Source of the DNA: Mycobacterium sp. SMC-2 | GTDB lineage: Bacteria; Actinomycetota; Actinomycetes; Mycobacteriales; Mycobacteriaceae | NCBI RefSeq assembly: GCF_025263485.1 | Contig: NZ_CP079863.1 | Location: 1,860,001 to 1,924,000 of the forward strand | Direction of reading: 5' to 3' | Length of the DNA: 64,000 nucleotides | Shown: positions 24,356 to 36,762 of the stretch, piece by piece | Layout: each line of letters begins with the position of its first letter | How positions within the stretch are numbered: position 1 is the stretch's first letter | Notes under the pieces: model-generated | Databases searched by the model: none | What the model was told of the DNA's origin: nothing | The model's input: the letters and a program-made list of their open reading frames with translations, nothing else | Position numbers and translations under genes: made by a program

Positions 24356-25273
24356 ATGCCGTACGCGCGGTGGTTGTCGCTGGCCCTGGTGGCGGTGTGC
24401 TTGGTGGGCTGTGGTGTGCGGCATGTGGCGGCGGCTAGCGCTCGGGATGCTTCCGGGACATTCCGTTCCGGCGGCATGGACCGAACTTACCTGCTGCACG
24501 TGCCGCCGGGTAGCCCGGTCGGTCTGGTGCTGAGCCTGCACGGCGGCGGCGGTACCGGGAACGGGCAGCGGGGGCTGACCGGTTTCGACACCGTCGCCGA
24601 CGCGCACAACCTGCTGGTGGTCTATCCCGACGGCTACGACAAGAGCTGGGCCGACGGGCGGGGGGCGTCGCCGGCGGACCGCCGGCACATCGACGACGTC
24701 GGCTTTCTAGTGGGGCTGGTGGGCAAGCTGCAGAACGACTACGGCATCGCCCCGGGGCACGTTTTCGTCACCGGGATGTCGAACGGGGGATTCATGTCCA
24801 ACCGGCTGGCATGCGACCGCGCCGACGTGTTCGCCGCGGTCGCGCCCGTGGCCGGCACCCTGGGCGTGGGTGTGGCGTGCAACCCGTCGCGGCCGGTGTC
24901 AGTCTGGGAGGCCCACGGCACCGCCGACCCGCTGGTGCCGTTCCAGGGCGGGGCCGTGCGCGGCCGCGGCGGGGTCAGCCACTCCATCTCCGCCAACAGC
25001 ATGGTGAACAAGTGGCGTTCGGTCGACGGGTGCCATGGCGATCCGTCCGTGCAGGCGCTGCCCAACGTCGGGGACGGGACCGTCGTGCACCGCTTCGACT
25101 CCGCGGCGTGCGCGGCGTCCACCGAGGTGATCTTCTACCAGATCGACAGCGGCGGGCACACGTGGCCGGGCGGCAGGCAGTACCTGCCCAAGGCGATCAT
25201 CGGGCCGACCACCCGGGCGCTCGACGGGTCGGAGGCCATCGCGGAGTTCTTCCTGGCGCACGCGCGGGATTAG
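24356..25273 (+). CDS. lpqC: Esterase lipoprotein LpqC (PHB depolymerase family)
   Basis: A 305-residue lipoprotein with lipobox LVGC at residues 16-19, so Cys19 is acylated and the protein is anchored outside the membrane. The alpha/beta hydrolase body has the oxyanion loop LSLHGGGGTGNG near 57, the nucleophile elbow GMSNGG near 142 and a C-terminal HTWPGG carrying the catalytic histidine. These features match the feruloyl esterase/polyhydroxybutyrate depolymerase family. The start ATG 24356 is chosen because it places the lipobox correctly; the frame from 24290 would bury it. In M. tuberculosis lpqC (Rv3298c) is also next to nei and lhr. Confidence 0.93.
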   Translation: MPYARWLSLALVAVCLVGCGVRHVAAASARDASGTFRSGGMDRTYLLHVPPGSPVGLVLSLHGGGGTGNGQRGLTGFDTVADAHNLLVVYPDGYDKSWADGRGASPADRRHIDDVGFLVGLVGKLQNDYGIAPGHVFVTGMSNGGFMSNRLACDRADVFAAVAPVAGTLGVGVACNPSRPVSVWEAHGTADPLVPFQGGAVRGRGGVSHSISANSMVNKWRSVDGCHGDPSVQALPNVGDGTVVHRFDSAACAASTEVIFYQIDSGGHTWPGGRQYLPKAIIGPTTRALDGSEAIAEFFLAHARD

Positions 25274-25339
25274 GACTCGTGGTGATCGCAAGCGCGGCGT
25301 AGCCGGGCGCCGCGGGTCGCCACCATCGGACTCGGCGCG

Positions 25340-26095
25340 TCAGCGCTGGCAGGACGGGCACCAGTAGGCGACCCGGTCGCCGGAGCCGTCGTAGGAGATG
25401 GGGGTGCCGCAGGGACGGCAACTCTGCCCGGCTCGCCCGTAGACCCACAGCTGCCGCCCGTCCCGGGTATCACCGGTGGTGCAGCGGTTCCAGCGGAACC
25501 GGTTCAGCCACAACATGTCCCGTGCGCGGGAGACCAGCCGCCGCGGGTCGGCCACCCCGCTCACCGGAGCGGTGGGCAGGTGCCCGGTGACGAAACACAG
25601 CTCGTTGCAGTAGACGTTGCCGATCCCGGCCAGCACCCGCTGGTCCAGCAGCGCCTCGGCGAGCGGCCGGTCCGGGTGGGCCGCCAGGTTGGCGGCGGCG
25701 AGCGCGGCGTCCCAATCCTCGCCCAGCAGATCGGGTCCCAGATGCGCGACGGCGTCGGCGTCGCGGTCGCGCTCCAGGATCTCCAGCACGCCCAGGTCCA
25801 CCCCGACGGCGCGAATGGCGCCGGCTTCCAGGACGATTCGCGCCCGGTGGTCGACGCGCACCGGCCGGTCGCCGACCCGCCAGCTGCCGTCCATCTTCAG
25901 GTGGGAGTGGATGCTCGCCCGGCCCACCCGGATGAACAGGTGCTTGCCGCGGCTGAGCACCTCGTCGACCGCCTGCCCGGTGAGGTCGACGGTCGCGTAC
26001 CGCGGGACGCGGACGTCGCAGCGCGTCAGGATGCGCCCGGCCAGGTGCTGGCGCAGGACGGCCGCGGTGTGCCAGACGGTGTCTCCCTCGGGCAT
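25340..26095 (-). CDS. nei: Endonuclease VIII-type DNA glycosylase Nei
   Basis: A 251-residue Fpg/Nei glycosylase that removes oxidised pyrimidines and cuts the abasic site. The catalytic N-terminus is MPEGDTVW, with Pro2 as the Schiff-base nucleophile and Glu3 as the acid. Lys53-type residue lies in LSRGKHLFI. The helix-two-turn-helix has IGNVYCNEL, and the C-terminal zinc finger is C-x2-C-x16-C-x2-C (CRPCGT, then CPSC). It lies 13 bases downstream of lhr in the same direction, so the two DNA repair genes probably share a transcript. The start is unambiguous because the second residue is the catalytic proline. Confidence 0.95.
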   Translation of the reverse strand: MPEGDTVWHTAAVLRQHLAGRILTRCDVRVPRYATVDLTGQAVDEVLSRGKHLFIRVGRASIHSHLKMDGSWRVGDRPVRVDHRARIVLEAGAIRAVGVDLGVLEILERDRDADAVAHLGPDLLGEDWDAALAAANLAAHPDRPLAEALLDQRVLAGIGNVYCNELCFVTGHLPTAPVSGVADPRRLVSRARDMLWLNRFRWNRCTTGDTRDGRQLWVYGRAGQSCRPCGTPISYDGSGDRVAYWCPSCQR

Positions 26096-26108
26096 GGCCA
26101 GCGCAGCC

Positions 26109-30653
<4,545 letters not shown>

Positions 30654-30691
30654 CTGACCATGGTGCCAAGCCGCACCGACAAGAGCGTGGG

Positions 30692-31408
30692 CTAGCTCGG
30701 CTGGATTCGGGCCGTCGCCATCGCGTGGGACAGTTCCTCCGGGATCTGCGGCACCCGGGCGATGGCGTCGAACAGCGAGTGCGCGCAGGCATCGGCGAGG
30801 CGCTCGGCCTTGATCATGGGATCGATGATGCGCTGGCGGCACAGCTCGAAGGTGAATGCCAGCCAGCCGTGACAGATCACCCGGAGGTCCCGCTCCACCT
30901 CGGTCTCCAGCTTGGCCCCGGAGATGTTGGCGACCAGGTCGTGGATGCGGCTCATGATGTGTTCGAGTTGGCGGTTCTTGGCCTCGTCGTCGACGCCCAG
31001 CAGAACCGGGTCCGACCGGCCCAGCCCGACGTAGGCGGCCCACGCGGCTTCGGGATTCTGCTCGTGGTAGGCCATGTAGGCCATAACCCCGTTCCGCACC
31101 TCTTCGTACATGGTCAGGCCGGCGGCGCCGTCCATGTTGGTGGTCTCGTACAGCCGGTCGGCCTCGTCCTTGACCACCGCGGCGAAGAAGGCCCGCTTGT
31201 CGGGAAAGTAGTGGTACATCAGCGCCCGGGAGACGCCGGCGCGCTCGGCGATCTCGTCGATGCGCACCTCGTCGTAGGGTCGCTTTCCGAAGACTTCTGC
31301 CCCCAAAGCGAGCAGCTCAGCGCGTCTATCCTCCGGGGACAAGCGCCTTCGGGCTTGTCGGCTGCCAGGAATAAGGGACCAGCTCGGCGCCGGTTTTGCC
31401 ATGAGCAT
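30692..31408 (-). pseudogene. TetR-family regulator, cut by IS21 after codon 3
   Basis: The body (from 31355 down) is a normal TetR repressor: helix-turn-helix VRIDEIAERAGVSRALMYHYF near 47-67 and a ligand domain ending in EELSHAMATARIQPS. It is the apparent orthologue of Rv3295 beside lhr. The IS21 element at 31356-33989 lies inside its 5' end. Joining the flanks across one copy of GGGCT restores ATG CCG ACA GCC CGA AGG CGC, with the native ATG at 34000-34002 on the minus strand, giving MPTARRRLSPEDRR. The remaining frame runs on into the element to ATG 31408, which would replace MPT by 18 residues of IS-derived sequence. No clear ribosome site precedes that ATG, so expression is doubtful. 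Confidence 0.85.
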
Positions 31409-31521
31409 GGGACCACCCGATTGCCAGTGATGGGACCATCTGGCTAGCTGTTTTGCCAGTTATGGGACCACCCCGGCGTGGCGTTGGGGGCTTCCGGTTG
31501 CTCGGCCGCTGTATTGGCCGA

Positions 31522-33072
31522 ATGAGCTACCGGGAGGTGTCGGTGATCGAAGTCAGGGAGATGCTGCGGTTGTGGCTGCAGGGTCATGGGTTGCGCGAGG
31601 TGGCCCGGTTATCGGGCACGGACCGCAAAACGGTGCGCCGGTATGTGGACCGCGCCCGCGCGTGCGGGCTGGACCGTGACGGCGACGGGTGTCAGTTGAC
31701 CGACGAGCTGTTGGCGGCGGTGATCGCCGGCGTGCGGCCGAGTCGGCCCAACGGCAAGAGCCAGGCCTGGGAGACCATCGCCGCCCAGCACGAGCAGATC
31801 AAGGCGTGGCTGAAGCAAGACTTGACTCTGACGAAGGTGCACACGCTGCTTGGGCGTCGGGGCGTGGTGGTGTCGTATCGAACGTTGCATCGCTATGCCA
31901 CAACGGAATTGGGGTTCGGGATTCGGCAGGCCACGGTGCCGGTGGCCGATTGCGAGCCCGGTGCTGAACTGCAGGTCGATTTCGGTCGGCTCGGAATGCT
32001 CACTGATGCCGCGGATGGCCGCCGGCGGGTAGTGCAGGGGTTGATCTTCACTGCGGTGTATTCGCGGCACATGTTCGTCTGGCCGACCTACCGGCAGACG
32101 CTTCACGAGGTGATCGCCGGGTTTGAGGCCGCGTGGGCATTCTTCGGCGGGGTGTTCGCGGTGGCGATCCCCGACAACATGAAGGCCATCGTCGACAAGG
32201 CTGATGCGACCGATCCGAAACTTAATGACGCCTTCCGCGAATACGCTCAGGCGCGGGGCTTCGTCGTGGACCCCACCCGCATCCGCAGCCCGCGCGACAA
32301 GCCTAGGGTTGAGCGCTGTGTCCAATATGTTCGGTCGAATTTCTTTGCTGGAGAAGACTTTCGGAATCTGAGTGACTGCCGGGCACGAGCCGAGCAGTGG
32401 TGTGGGCAGGTGGCGGGGATGCGGATACACGGCACCACTCGGCTGCGCCCGGCCGAGGTATTCGCCACCGACGAGCTACCCCACCTCAAACCGGCACCCG
32501 ACGAGGTGTTCGACATCCCGACCTGGAGCCGGCCCAAGGTGGCTCCCGATCGGCACGTGCAGGTCGCCAAGGCGCTCTACAGCGTTCCCGGTGAGCTGAT
32601 TGGGCGCCGGCTGGATGCCCGGGTGGATGCGCGCACGGTGAAGCTGTATTGGCGCGGTGAGCTGATCAAGGTCCATCCGGTCATGGCGCCAGGACGCCGC
32701 CATACCGACCCCGCTGATCTACCGGCCGAGGTGTCGGTCTATGCGATGCGAGATATCAACACCTTGCAGCGCAAGGCATCCGCACACGGGCAGCATGTCG
32801 GCGCCTACGCGGCGGCGGTGCTGGAGCATCCGCTGCCGTGGACCAAGATGCGCCAGGTCTACCGACTCCTGGGACTGGTGCGCCGCCACGGCGCCGACGC
32901 GGTCGATGACGCCTGCCAGCGCGCGCTGGACGCCGAGGTCATCGACGTCGGGCTGATCGAGCGCATGCTTACCCGCGGTGCCGGCGCACAGCTGCCGCTG
33001 ATCCCGAACCCGCCGCAGGCGTCGCGGTTCGTCCGCGCGGCCACCGACTTCGCGGTGCGCAGGCCCTCATGA
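31522..33072 (+). CDS. istA: IS21-family transposase IstA
   Basis: About 516 residues. An N-terminal helix-turn-helix (GLREVARLSGTDRKTVRRYV near 22-41) precedes the DDE catalytic core. The three acidic residues lie in LQVDFGRLG, VAIPDNMK and PRVERCVQYV, with the expected spacing. A C-terminal Mu-like beta-barrel region follows (KALYSVPGELIGRRLDARV). Together with IstB it cuts and inserts the element. ATG 31522 (MSYREVSV) is the preferred start; the frame is open to 31453, but that DNA carries the terminal repeats. istB begins at 33069, overlapping the istA stop by four bases. Confidence 0.95.
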   Translation: MSYREVSVIEVREMLRLWLQGHGLREVARLSGTDRKTVRRYVDRARACGLDRDGDGCQLTDELLAAVIAGVRPSRPNGKSQAWETIAAQHEQIKAWLKQDLTLTKVHTLLGRRGVVVSYRTLHRYATTELGFGIRQATVPVADCEPGAELQVDFGRLGMLTDAADGRRRVVQGLIFTAVYSRHMFVWPTYRQTLHEVIAGFEAAWAFFGGVFAVAIPDNMKAIVDKADATDPKLNDAFREYAQARGFVVDPTRIRSPRDKPRVERCVQYVRSNFFAGEDFRNLSDCRARAEQWCGQVAGMRIHGTTRLRPAEVFATDELPHLKPAPDEVFDIPTWSRPKVAPDRHVQVAKALYSVPGELIGRRLDARVDARTVKLYWRGELIKVHPVMAPGRRHTDPADLPAEVSVYAMRDINTLQRKASAHGQHVGAYAAAVLEHPLPWTKMRQVYRLLGLVRRHGADAVDDACQRALDAEVIDVGLIERMLTRGAGAQLPLIPNPPQASRFVRAATDFAVRRPS

Positions 33073-33884
33073 GCACAACCCGCCGCCCCGATGCCACCCC
33101 CGCGGTCAAGCCGATCGAGGTGTCTGCAGACCTCAAAGCGCTGATGCGCCGCCTCAAGCTCGGCCGCCTGCTCGACACCCTGCCCGAACGGCTCGCGCTG
33201 GCACGATCGAATCGGCTGCCACACCACGACTTCCTGGAAATGCTGCTAGCCGATGAGGTCACCCGCCGCGACCGCGAGTCCGCCGCCCGCCGCGCCAAGA
33301 CAGCACAATTGGATCCGCAGATGCAGCTGCAGGCCTGGGATGACACCGCCGCGGTCAGCTACGACCGCCAACTATGGGCAGAGTTGACCTCGCTGCGGTT
33401 TCTGGCCGACGCCTACAACGTGCTCATCATGGGACCGGTCGGAGTCGGAAAAACGTTCCTGGCCAACGCATTAGGCCACATCGCCGTGCGACGTCACCAC
33501 AGCGTGCATACCGAACGCGCCGACAAACTGTTCAAACGCCTCCGCGGAGCACGGCTAGACGGCAGCTATGAAGACGAGATGCGCAAACTACACCGCGTCG
33601 AGCTGCTCATCATCGATGACCTCGCGTTGCACCGGCTTGAGGCCACCGAGACCAATGACTTCTACGAGCTCATCGTGGAACGCCACCGCACCGCATCAAC
33701 GGTCATCACCAGCAACCGCGAACCACCGGAGATCCTCACCATGATGGCCGACCCACTCCTGGCCCAGTCGGCGATGGACCGGCTCCAATCCGCGGCCTAC
33801 GAACTCGTCGTCGAGGGCGAGTCCTACCGGCAACGCCAGAAACCCCGTCCTCGAAAGCCGGTCAATTCGGACCAGCCGAATTGA
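33069..33884 (+). CDS. istB: IS21-family helper ATPase IstB
   Basis: A 271-residue AAA+ protein with Walker A GPVGVGKTFLANALG near 120 and Walker B LLIIDDLAL near 180, plus the sensor region TVITSNREPPE. An IstB-like N-terminal domain precedes it. It binds DNA as a clamshell multimer and activates IstA at the target. Its ATG overlaps the istA stop (ATGA), so it is translated with istA. The stop lies about 105 bases from the element's right end. Confidence 0.95.
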   Translation: MSTTRRPDATPAVKPIEVSADLKALMRRLKLGRLLDTLPERLALARSNRLPHHDFLEMLLADEVTRRDRESAARRAKTAQLDPQMQLQAWDDTAAVSYDRQLWAELTSLRFLADAYNVLIMGPVGVGKTFLANALGHIAVRRHHSVHTERADKLFKRLRGARLDGSYEDEMRKLHRVELLIIDDLALHRLEATETNDFYELIVERHRTASTVITSNREPPEILTMMADPLLAQSAMDRLQSAAYELVVEGESYRQRQKPRPRKPVNSDQPN

Positions 33885-33994
33885 CCAGCAGCCAGGTCAT
33901 CAGTCACCATCACCCCACGGCCAGCAACCGGAAACAACCGGTCCCATGCTCATGGCAAAACGGTGGTCCCATCACCCTGGCAAGCGACAGGGCT

Positions 33995-34370
33995 GTCGGC
34001 ATGTGTCAGATAGTACTCATCGGGCCTGAGACACCAACAACATTGCGTCCTTCCGGACTCCACGCCCCGGGCCAGCGGTAAGTCGCCGGGGAAATTGACG
34101 GTGTTGGTCGCGCGCCGCAGCCATCACCCCTTTGGGTCCTTCCCAACCCGATGATGCGCCCGCCGCACCCCGGAGGTGATCCAGATCGATGCGGCCGTGG
34201 GCGCCATACGCGGGGCTTTGACCGCGTGACCCAGGGCCGAGCCGGTTTACCGGGTTCGGCGACGGGTAATTATTCCCCTGCGTATTCCGCCGGTGCCGGC
34301 GCGGTAACCCTAGCGGCGCAGCAAACGATAAACAGGGCATTGGCGACACGGGGGAATATAAGGGGCACGG
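33995..34370. other. Intergenic region holding the former tetR start and a SigF promoter
   Basis: These 376 bases lie between the IS21 right target repeat and the first gene of the sigF locus. They hold the original TetR start codon (34000-34002, minus strand) and its presumed native promoter, now detached from the gene body by the insertion. On the plus strand they hold a strong SigF-type promoter at 34244-34269. I see no further coding sequence. In M. tuberculosis genes corresponding to Rv3290c-Rv3294c (including lat and pcd) lie in this gap; none is present here. Confidence 0.6.
34244..34269 (+). promoter_or_regulatory. SigF-type promoter upstream of the usfY locus
   Basis: GGTTT at 34244-34248 and GGGTAA at 34264-34269 are separated by 15 bases. 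This matches the mycobacterial SigF pattern GGTTT-N15-17-GGGTA. It lies about 100 bases before the membrane protein gene at 34371 and would make the upstream part of the locus SigF-dependent. Confidence 0.65.
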
Positions 34371-34754
34371 ATGCACAAAGCGGATGAGCGACCGGGCGGT
34401 GATCGCTTGGGACAGGAAGACGACGAGGTGCGCGCCGCCATCCGGTTTGCAGTCCTGGCCGCCGTGGCGGCGCTCGGCTTCATGGTCATGGCCGCGCTGT
34501 GGGTGAGCACCTGCCCGGGCACCGGGGTCGACACGGTCGCCTGCGGCGCCCCGCAGCGGGCGTTGCTGGCGCTCGGGGGACCACTCATTTTGCTGGCGGG
34601 CGGCCTGTGGGCGTTCCTGCGCACCTATCGCGTGTGGAAGGCCGAGGGCACCTGGTGGGGCTGGCACGGCGCCGGCTGGTTCCTGTTCACGCTGATGGTG
34701 CTGATGGTGGCCCTGGGTGTGGCCCCGATCGCGGGCCCTGCGCTGCCCCTCTGA
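34371..34754 (+). CDS. Small membrane protein of the sigF locus (Rv3289c-like)
   Basis: A 127-residue protein with three predicted membrane segments (about 25-45, 64-84 and 101-122) after a charged, soluble N-terminus (MHKADERPGGDRLGQEDDE). There are cysteines at CPGTG and VACGAP in the first outside loop, possibly paired. The position, just upstream of usfY-rsbW-sigF and size, matches Rv3289c, a membrane protein of unknown role. A SigF-type promoter precedes it. Confidence 0.8.
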   Translation: MHKADERPGGDRLGQEDDEVRAAIRFAVLAAVAALGFMVMAALWVSTCPGTGVDTVACGAPQRALLALGGPLILLAGGLWAFLRTYRVWKAEGTWWGWHGAGWFLFTLMVLMVALGVAPIAGPALPL

Positions 34755-34849
34755 CTGGGTCTCGCCAAAGCCTTCCGGTCGATCTACCGTTGAATGTGCA
34801 ACCCGTAGTGAGCTGCGCATGAGCACAAAAGATCTCCATAGGAGCAGCC

Positions 34850-35161
34850 ATGGGAGACACCTTTCATGATCCCGTCGACCATCTGAGGACAACGCGGCCG
34901 CTGGCCGGCGAGTCGTTGATCGACGTACTGCACTGGCCCGGATATCTGCTGGTGGTGGCCGGCTTGGTCGGGGCGTGCGCAAGCCTGGACGCCTTCGGCA
35001 GCGGACACCACCAGCAGGGCGTGACCGCGGGCGTGCTGGCGATCATCGCCGCGGTGCTTGGCTTGGCGTGGGTGGCCTTCGAACACTGGCGCATCCGCCG
35101 GCTCGCGGACCGCTGGTATGCCGAACACCCCGAGGTGCACCGGCAGCGGCCCGCTAGCTAG
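34850..35161 (+). CDS. usfY: UsfY-like membrane protein
   Basis: A 103-residue protein. The N-terminus (MGDTFHDPVDHLRTTRPLAGES) resembles UsfY, and two membrane segments follow (about 28-48 and 60-80). It ends with a basic, arginine- and histidine-rich stretch. The gene lies upstream of rsbW-sigF as in M. tuberculosis (Rv3288c, longer there at about 137 residues). It is thought to be part of the SigF stress locus; its role is unknown. A good ribosome site (ataggagca) precedes ATG 34850. Confidence 0.8.
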   Translation: MGDTFHDPVDHLRTTRPLAGESLIDVLHWPGYLLVVAGLVGACASLDAFGSGHHQQGVTAGVLAIIAAVLGLAWVAFEHWRIRRLADRWYAEHPEVHRQRPAS

Positions 35162-35221
35162 GAGCGCGTTCACCGCAGCCAACCCGACCGGGAAACTTTT
35201 TGCTGGGAAGCAAAAACAGGG

Positions 35222-35247
35222 GGTTACCGCCCTCCTCGAGTGGGTAT
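35222..35247 (+). promoter_or_regulatory. SigF-type promoter upstream of rsbW-sigF
   Basis: GGTTA at 35222-35226 and GGGTAT at 35242-35247 are spaced by 15 bases. The -10 is a perfect SigF match and the -35 has one change. It lies 300 bases before rsbW and would give the autoregulated transcription of rsbW-sigF known in M. tuberculosis. The transcript leader would run across the minus-strand small gene at 35301-35462. Confidence 0.55.
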
Positions 35248-35300
35248 CAACTGTGCACCATGATGAGTGCCGGAAGGGTTACGTCAGCGTGGTCGCCCCG

Positions 35301-35462
35301 TCACGGGGACATGATCACGAAGACATCGACATATATGCCTACAGCGAGAACGACAAATATCAGCGCGAACCCGGCGATCAGCGCCACGCGCTTGAGCCGC
35401 CGTGCCCGAATCGTTTGGGTGGTTTCCGGCCCGTCCGCAGCGGGGCCGACAGCCGGCGGCAA
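35301..35462 (-). CDS. Possible 53-residue single-span membrane protein
   Basis: On the minus strand a frame bounded by TAG upstream opens at TTG 35462 and ends at TGA 35301. It encodes a proline/alanine-rich N-terminus (LPPAVGPAADGPETTQTI), a positive patch RARRLKRV, then a single hydrophobic helix ALIAGFALIFVVLAVGIYV ending in VIMSP. The positive-inside layout and AT-richer third positions in the helix look like coding sequence. There is no ATG, and a CCCCGTCACGGGG hairpin covers the stop. It lies opposite the rsbW leader, so it could also be a regulated antisense unit. Function unknown. Confidence 0.4.
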   Translation of the reverse strand: MPPAVGPAADGPETTQTIRARRLKRVALIAGFALIFVVLAVGIYVDVFVIMSP

Positions 35463-35545
35463 CCGTGACTAATCGGCTCGATCGTACGGTCCACGGCGGG
35501 CTGAGGGGTGCTAGTAGTGTCAGTCAAACATTGCCGGGAGACCAG

Positions 35546-35983
35546 ATGAACGATGCGGGATTGCGCCCCAACCAGCGTCAGCGCGGCCACCGTGCCGTCG
35601 AACTGCACGTCGCGGCACGGCTGGAAAACCTGGCGATGCTGCGGACGCTGGTCGGGGCGATCGGCACCTTCGAGGACCTGGACTTCGACGCCGTCGCGGA
35701 CCTGCGGCTCGCGGTCGACGAAGTGTGCACCCGGTTGATCCGCTGCGCCACCCCGGACGCCACCCTGGTCGTGGTGGTCGACCCGCAGGACGACCAGTTG
35801 GTCGTGGAGGCTTCCGCCGCGTGCGACACCCACGACGTGGTCGCGCCCGGCAGCTTCAGCTGGCACGTGCTGACGTCTTTGGCCGACGACGTCCAGACCT
35901 TCCACGATGGTCGCGCCCCCGACCAAACCGGCAGCATTTTCGGTATCACGCTGACGGCCCGACGGGCGGCCTCCAGCAGGTGA
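35546..35983 (+). CDS. rsbW: Anti-sigma factor RsbW (UsfX)
   Basis: A 145-residue GHKL-type anti-sigma factor, the same length as M. tuberculosis RsbW/UsfX (Rv3287c). It has an N-box region (DLRLAVDEVCTRLIR near 50-65) and a later GSFSWHVLTSLADDVQTF segment. It binds and inactivates SigF and is released by STAS anti-anti-sigma proteins. The ATG at 35546 follows a gggagac ribosome site; the open frame to 35402 is not conserved. Its TGA overlaps the GTG start of sigF, so the two are translationally coupled. Confidence 0.9.
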   Translation: MNDAGLRPNQRQRGHRAVELHVAARLENLAMLRTLVGAIGTFEDLDFDAVADLRLAVDEVCTRLIRCATPDATLVVVVDPQDDQLVVEASAACDTHDVVAPGSFSWHVLTSLADDVQTFHDGRAPDQTGSIFGITLTARRAASSR

Positions 35984-36762
35984 CCCCACCAGCTGCCGGC
36001 GGTTCGCGTCCAAACGAATACGCCGATGTCCCGGAGATGTTCCGTGAGTTGGCCGATGTCGACCCGGACTCGATGGAATTCCAGCGCCAACGGGACAAGA
36101 TCGTCGAGCGCTGCCTGCCCCTGGCCGACCACATCGCCCGCCGGTTCGAGGGCCGCGGCGAACCGCGCGACGACCTCGTCCAGGTGGCGCGGGTAGGTCT
36201 GGTCAACGCGGTGATCCGTTTCGACGTGGAGGCCGGGTCCGACTTCGTCTCGTTCGCGGTGCCCACGATCATGGGCGAGGTCCGCCGGCACTTCCGCGAC
36301 AACAGCTGGTCGGTCAAGGTGCCGCGGCGGCTGAAGGAACTGCACCTGCGCCTCGGCACCGCGACCGCCGAGCTGTCGCAGCGGCTGGGCCGGGCGCCCA
36401 CCGCAACCGAACTCGCCGCCGAGCTCGGCATGGACCGCGGGGAGGTCGTCGAGGGTCTGGTCGCGGGCAGCTCGTACAACACCCTGTCCATCGACAGCGG
36501 TGGCGGCAGCGACGAGGACGAAGCGCGTGCCATCGCCGACACCCTGGGCGACGTGGACACCGGCCTGGACCGGATCGAGGATCAGGAGTCGCTGCGCCCA
36601 CTGCTCGAGGCGTTGCCAGAGCGGGAGCGAACGGTGTTAGTACTGCGGTTCTTCGAGTCGATGACGCAGACACAGATCGCCGAACGCGTGGGCATCTCGC
36701 AGATGCACGTCTCGCGGCTGCTGGCGAAGTCGCTAACGCGGCTGCGCGATCAATTGCAGTAG
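35980..36762 (+). CDS. sigF: Alternative sigma factor SigF
   Basis: A 260-residue sigma factor of the SigB/SigF group, close to the known length of 261. Region 2 contains DDLVQVARVGLVNAVIRFD and FVSFAVPTIMGEVRRHFRD. Region 3 holds APTATELAAELGM. Region 4 is the helix-turn-helix ESMTQTQIAERVGISQMHVSRLL near the C-terminus. It controls stationary-phase and envelope stress genes and is held by RsbW. It starts at GTG 35980, overlapping the rsbW stop. Its last 30 bases overlap the convergent STAS gene. Confidence 0.95.
   Translation: MTPPAAGGSRPNEYADVPEMFRELADVDPDSMEFQRQRDKIVERCLPLADHIARRFEGRGEPRDDLVQVARVGLVNAVIRFDVEAGSDFVSFAVPTIMGEVRRHFRDNSWSVKVPRRLKELHLRLGTATAELSQRLGRAPTATELAAELGMDRGEVVEGLVAGSSYNTLSIDSGGGSDEDEARAIADTLGDVDTGLDRIEDQESLRPLLEALPERERTVLVLRFFESMTQTQIAERVGISQMHVSRLLAKSLTRLRDQLQ

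Larger units (their letters stand above)
31356..33989 (+). mobile_element. Complete IS21-family insertion sequence
   Basis: About 2634 bases carrying istA and istB. The ends are TGTCGGCTGCCAGG at 31356 and, inverted, TGTCGCTTGCCAGG at 33989, each followed by a GGGACC repeat. A second inner inverted repeat (GTTTTGCCATGAGCATGG, 31393-31410) is matched near the right end at about 33945-33966, and a third similar motif lies at 31420-31436. Such multiple end repeats are IstA binding sites in IS21 elements. The 5-base direct repeat GGGCT at 31351-31355 and 33990-33994 is the target duplication. Complete genes and target repeats suggest a recent insertion. Confidence 0.92.

Noticed and set aside
30654..31043. 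N-terminal extension of lhr by 130 residues
   Set aside because: The extra frame overlaps the TetR gene on the same strand, has no family similarity, and GTG 30653 gives the normal Lhr length.
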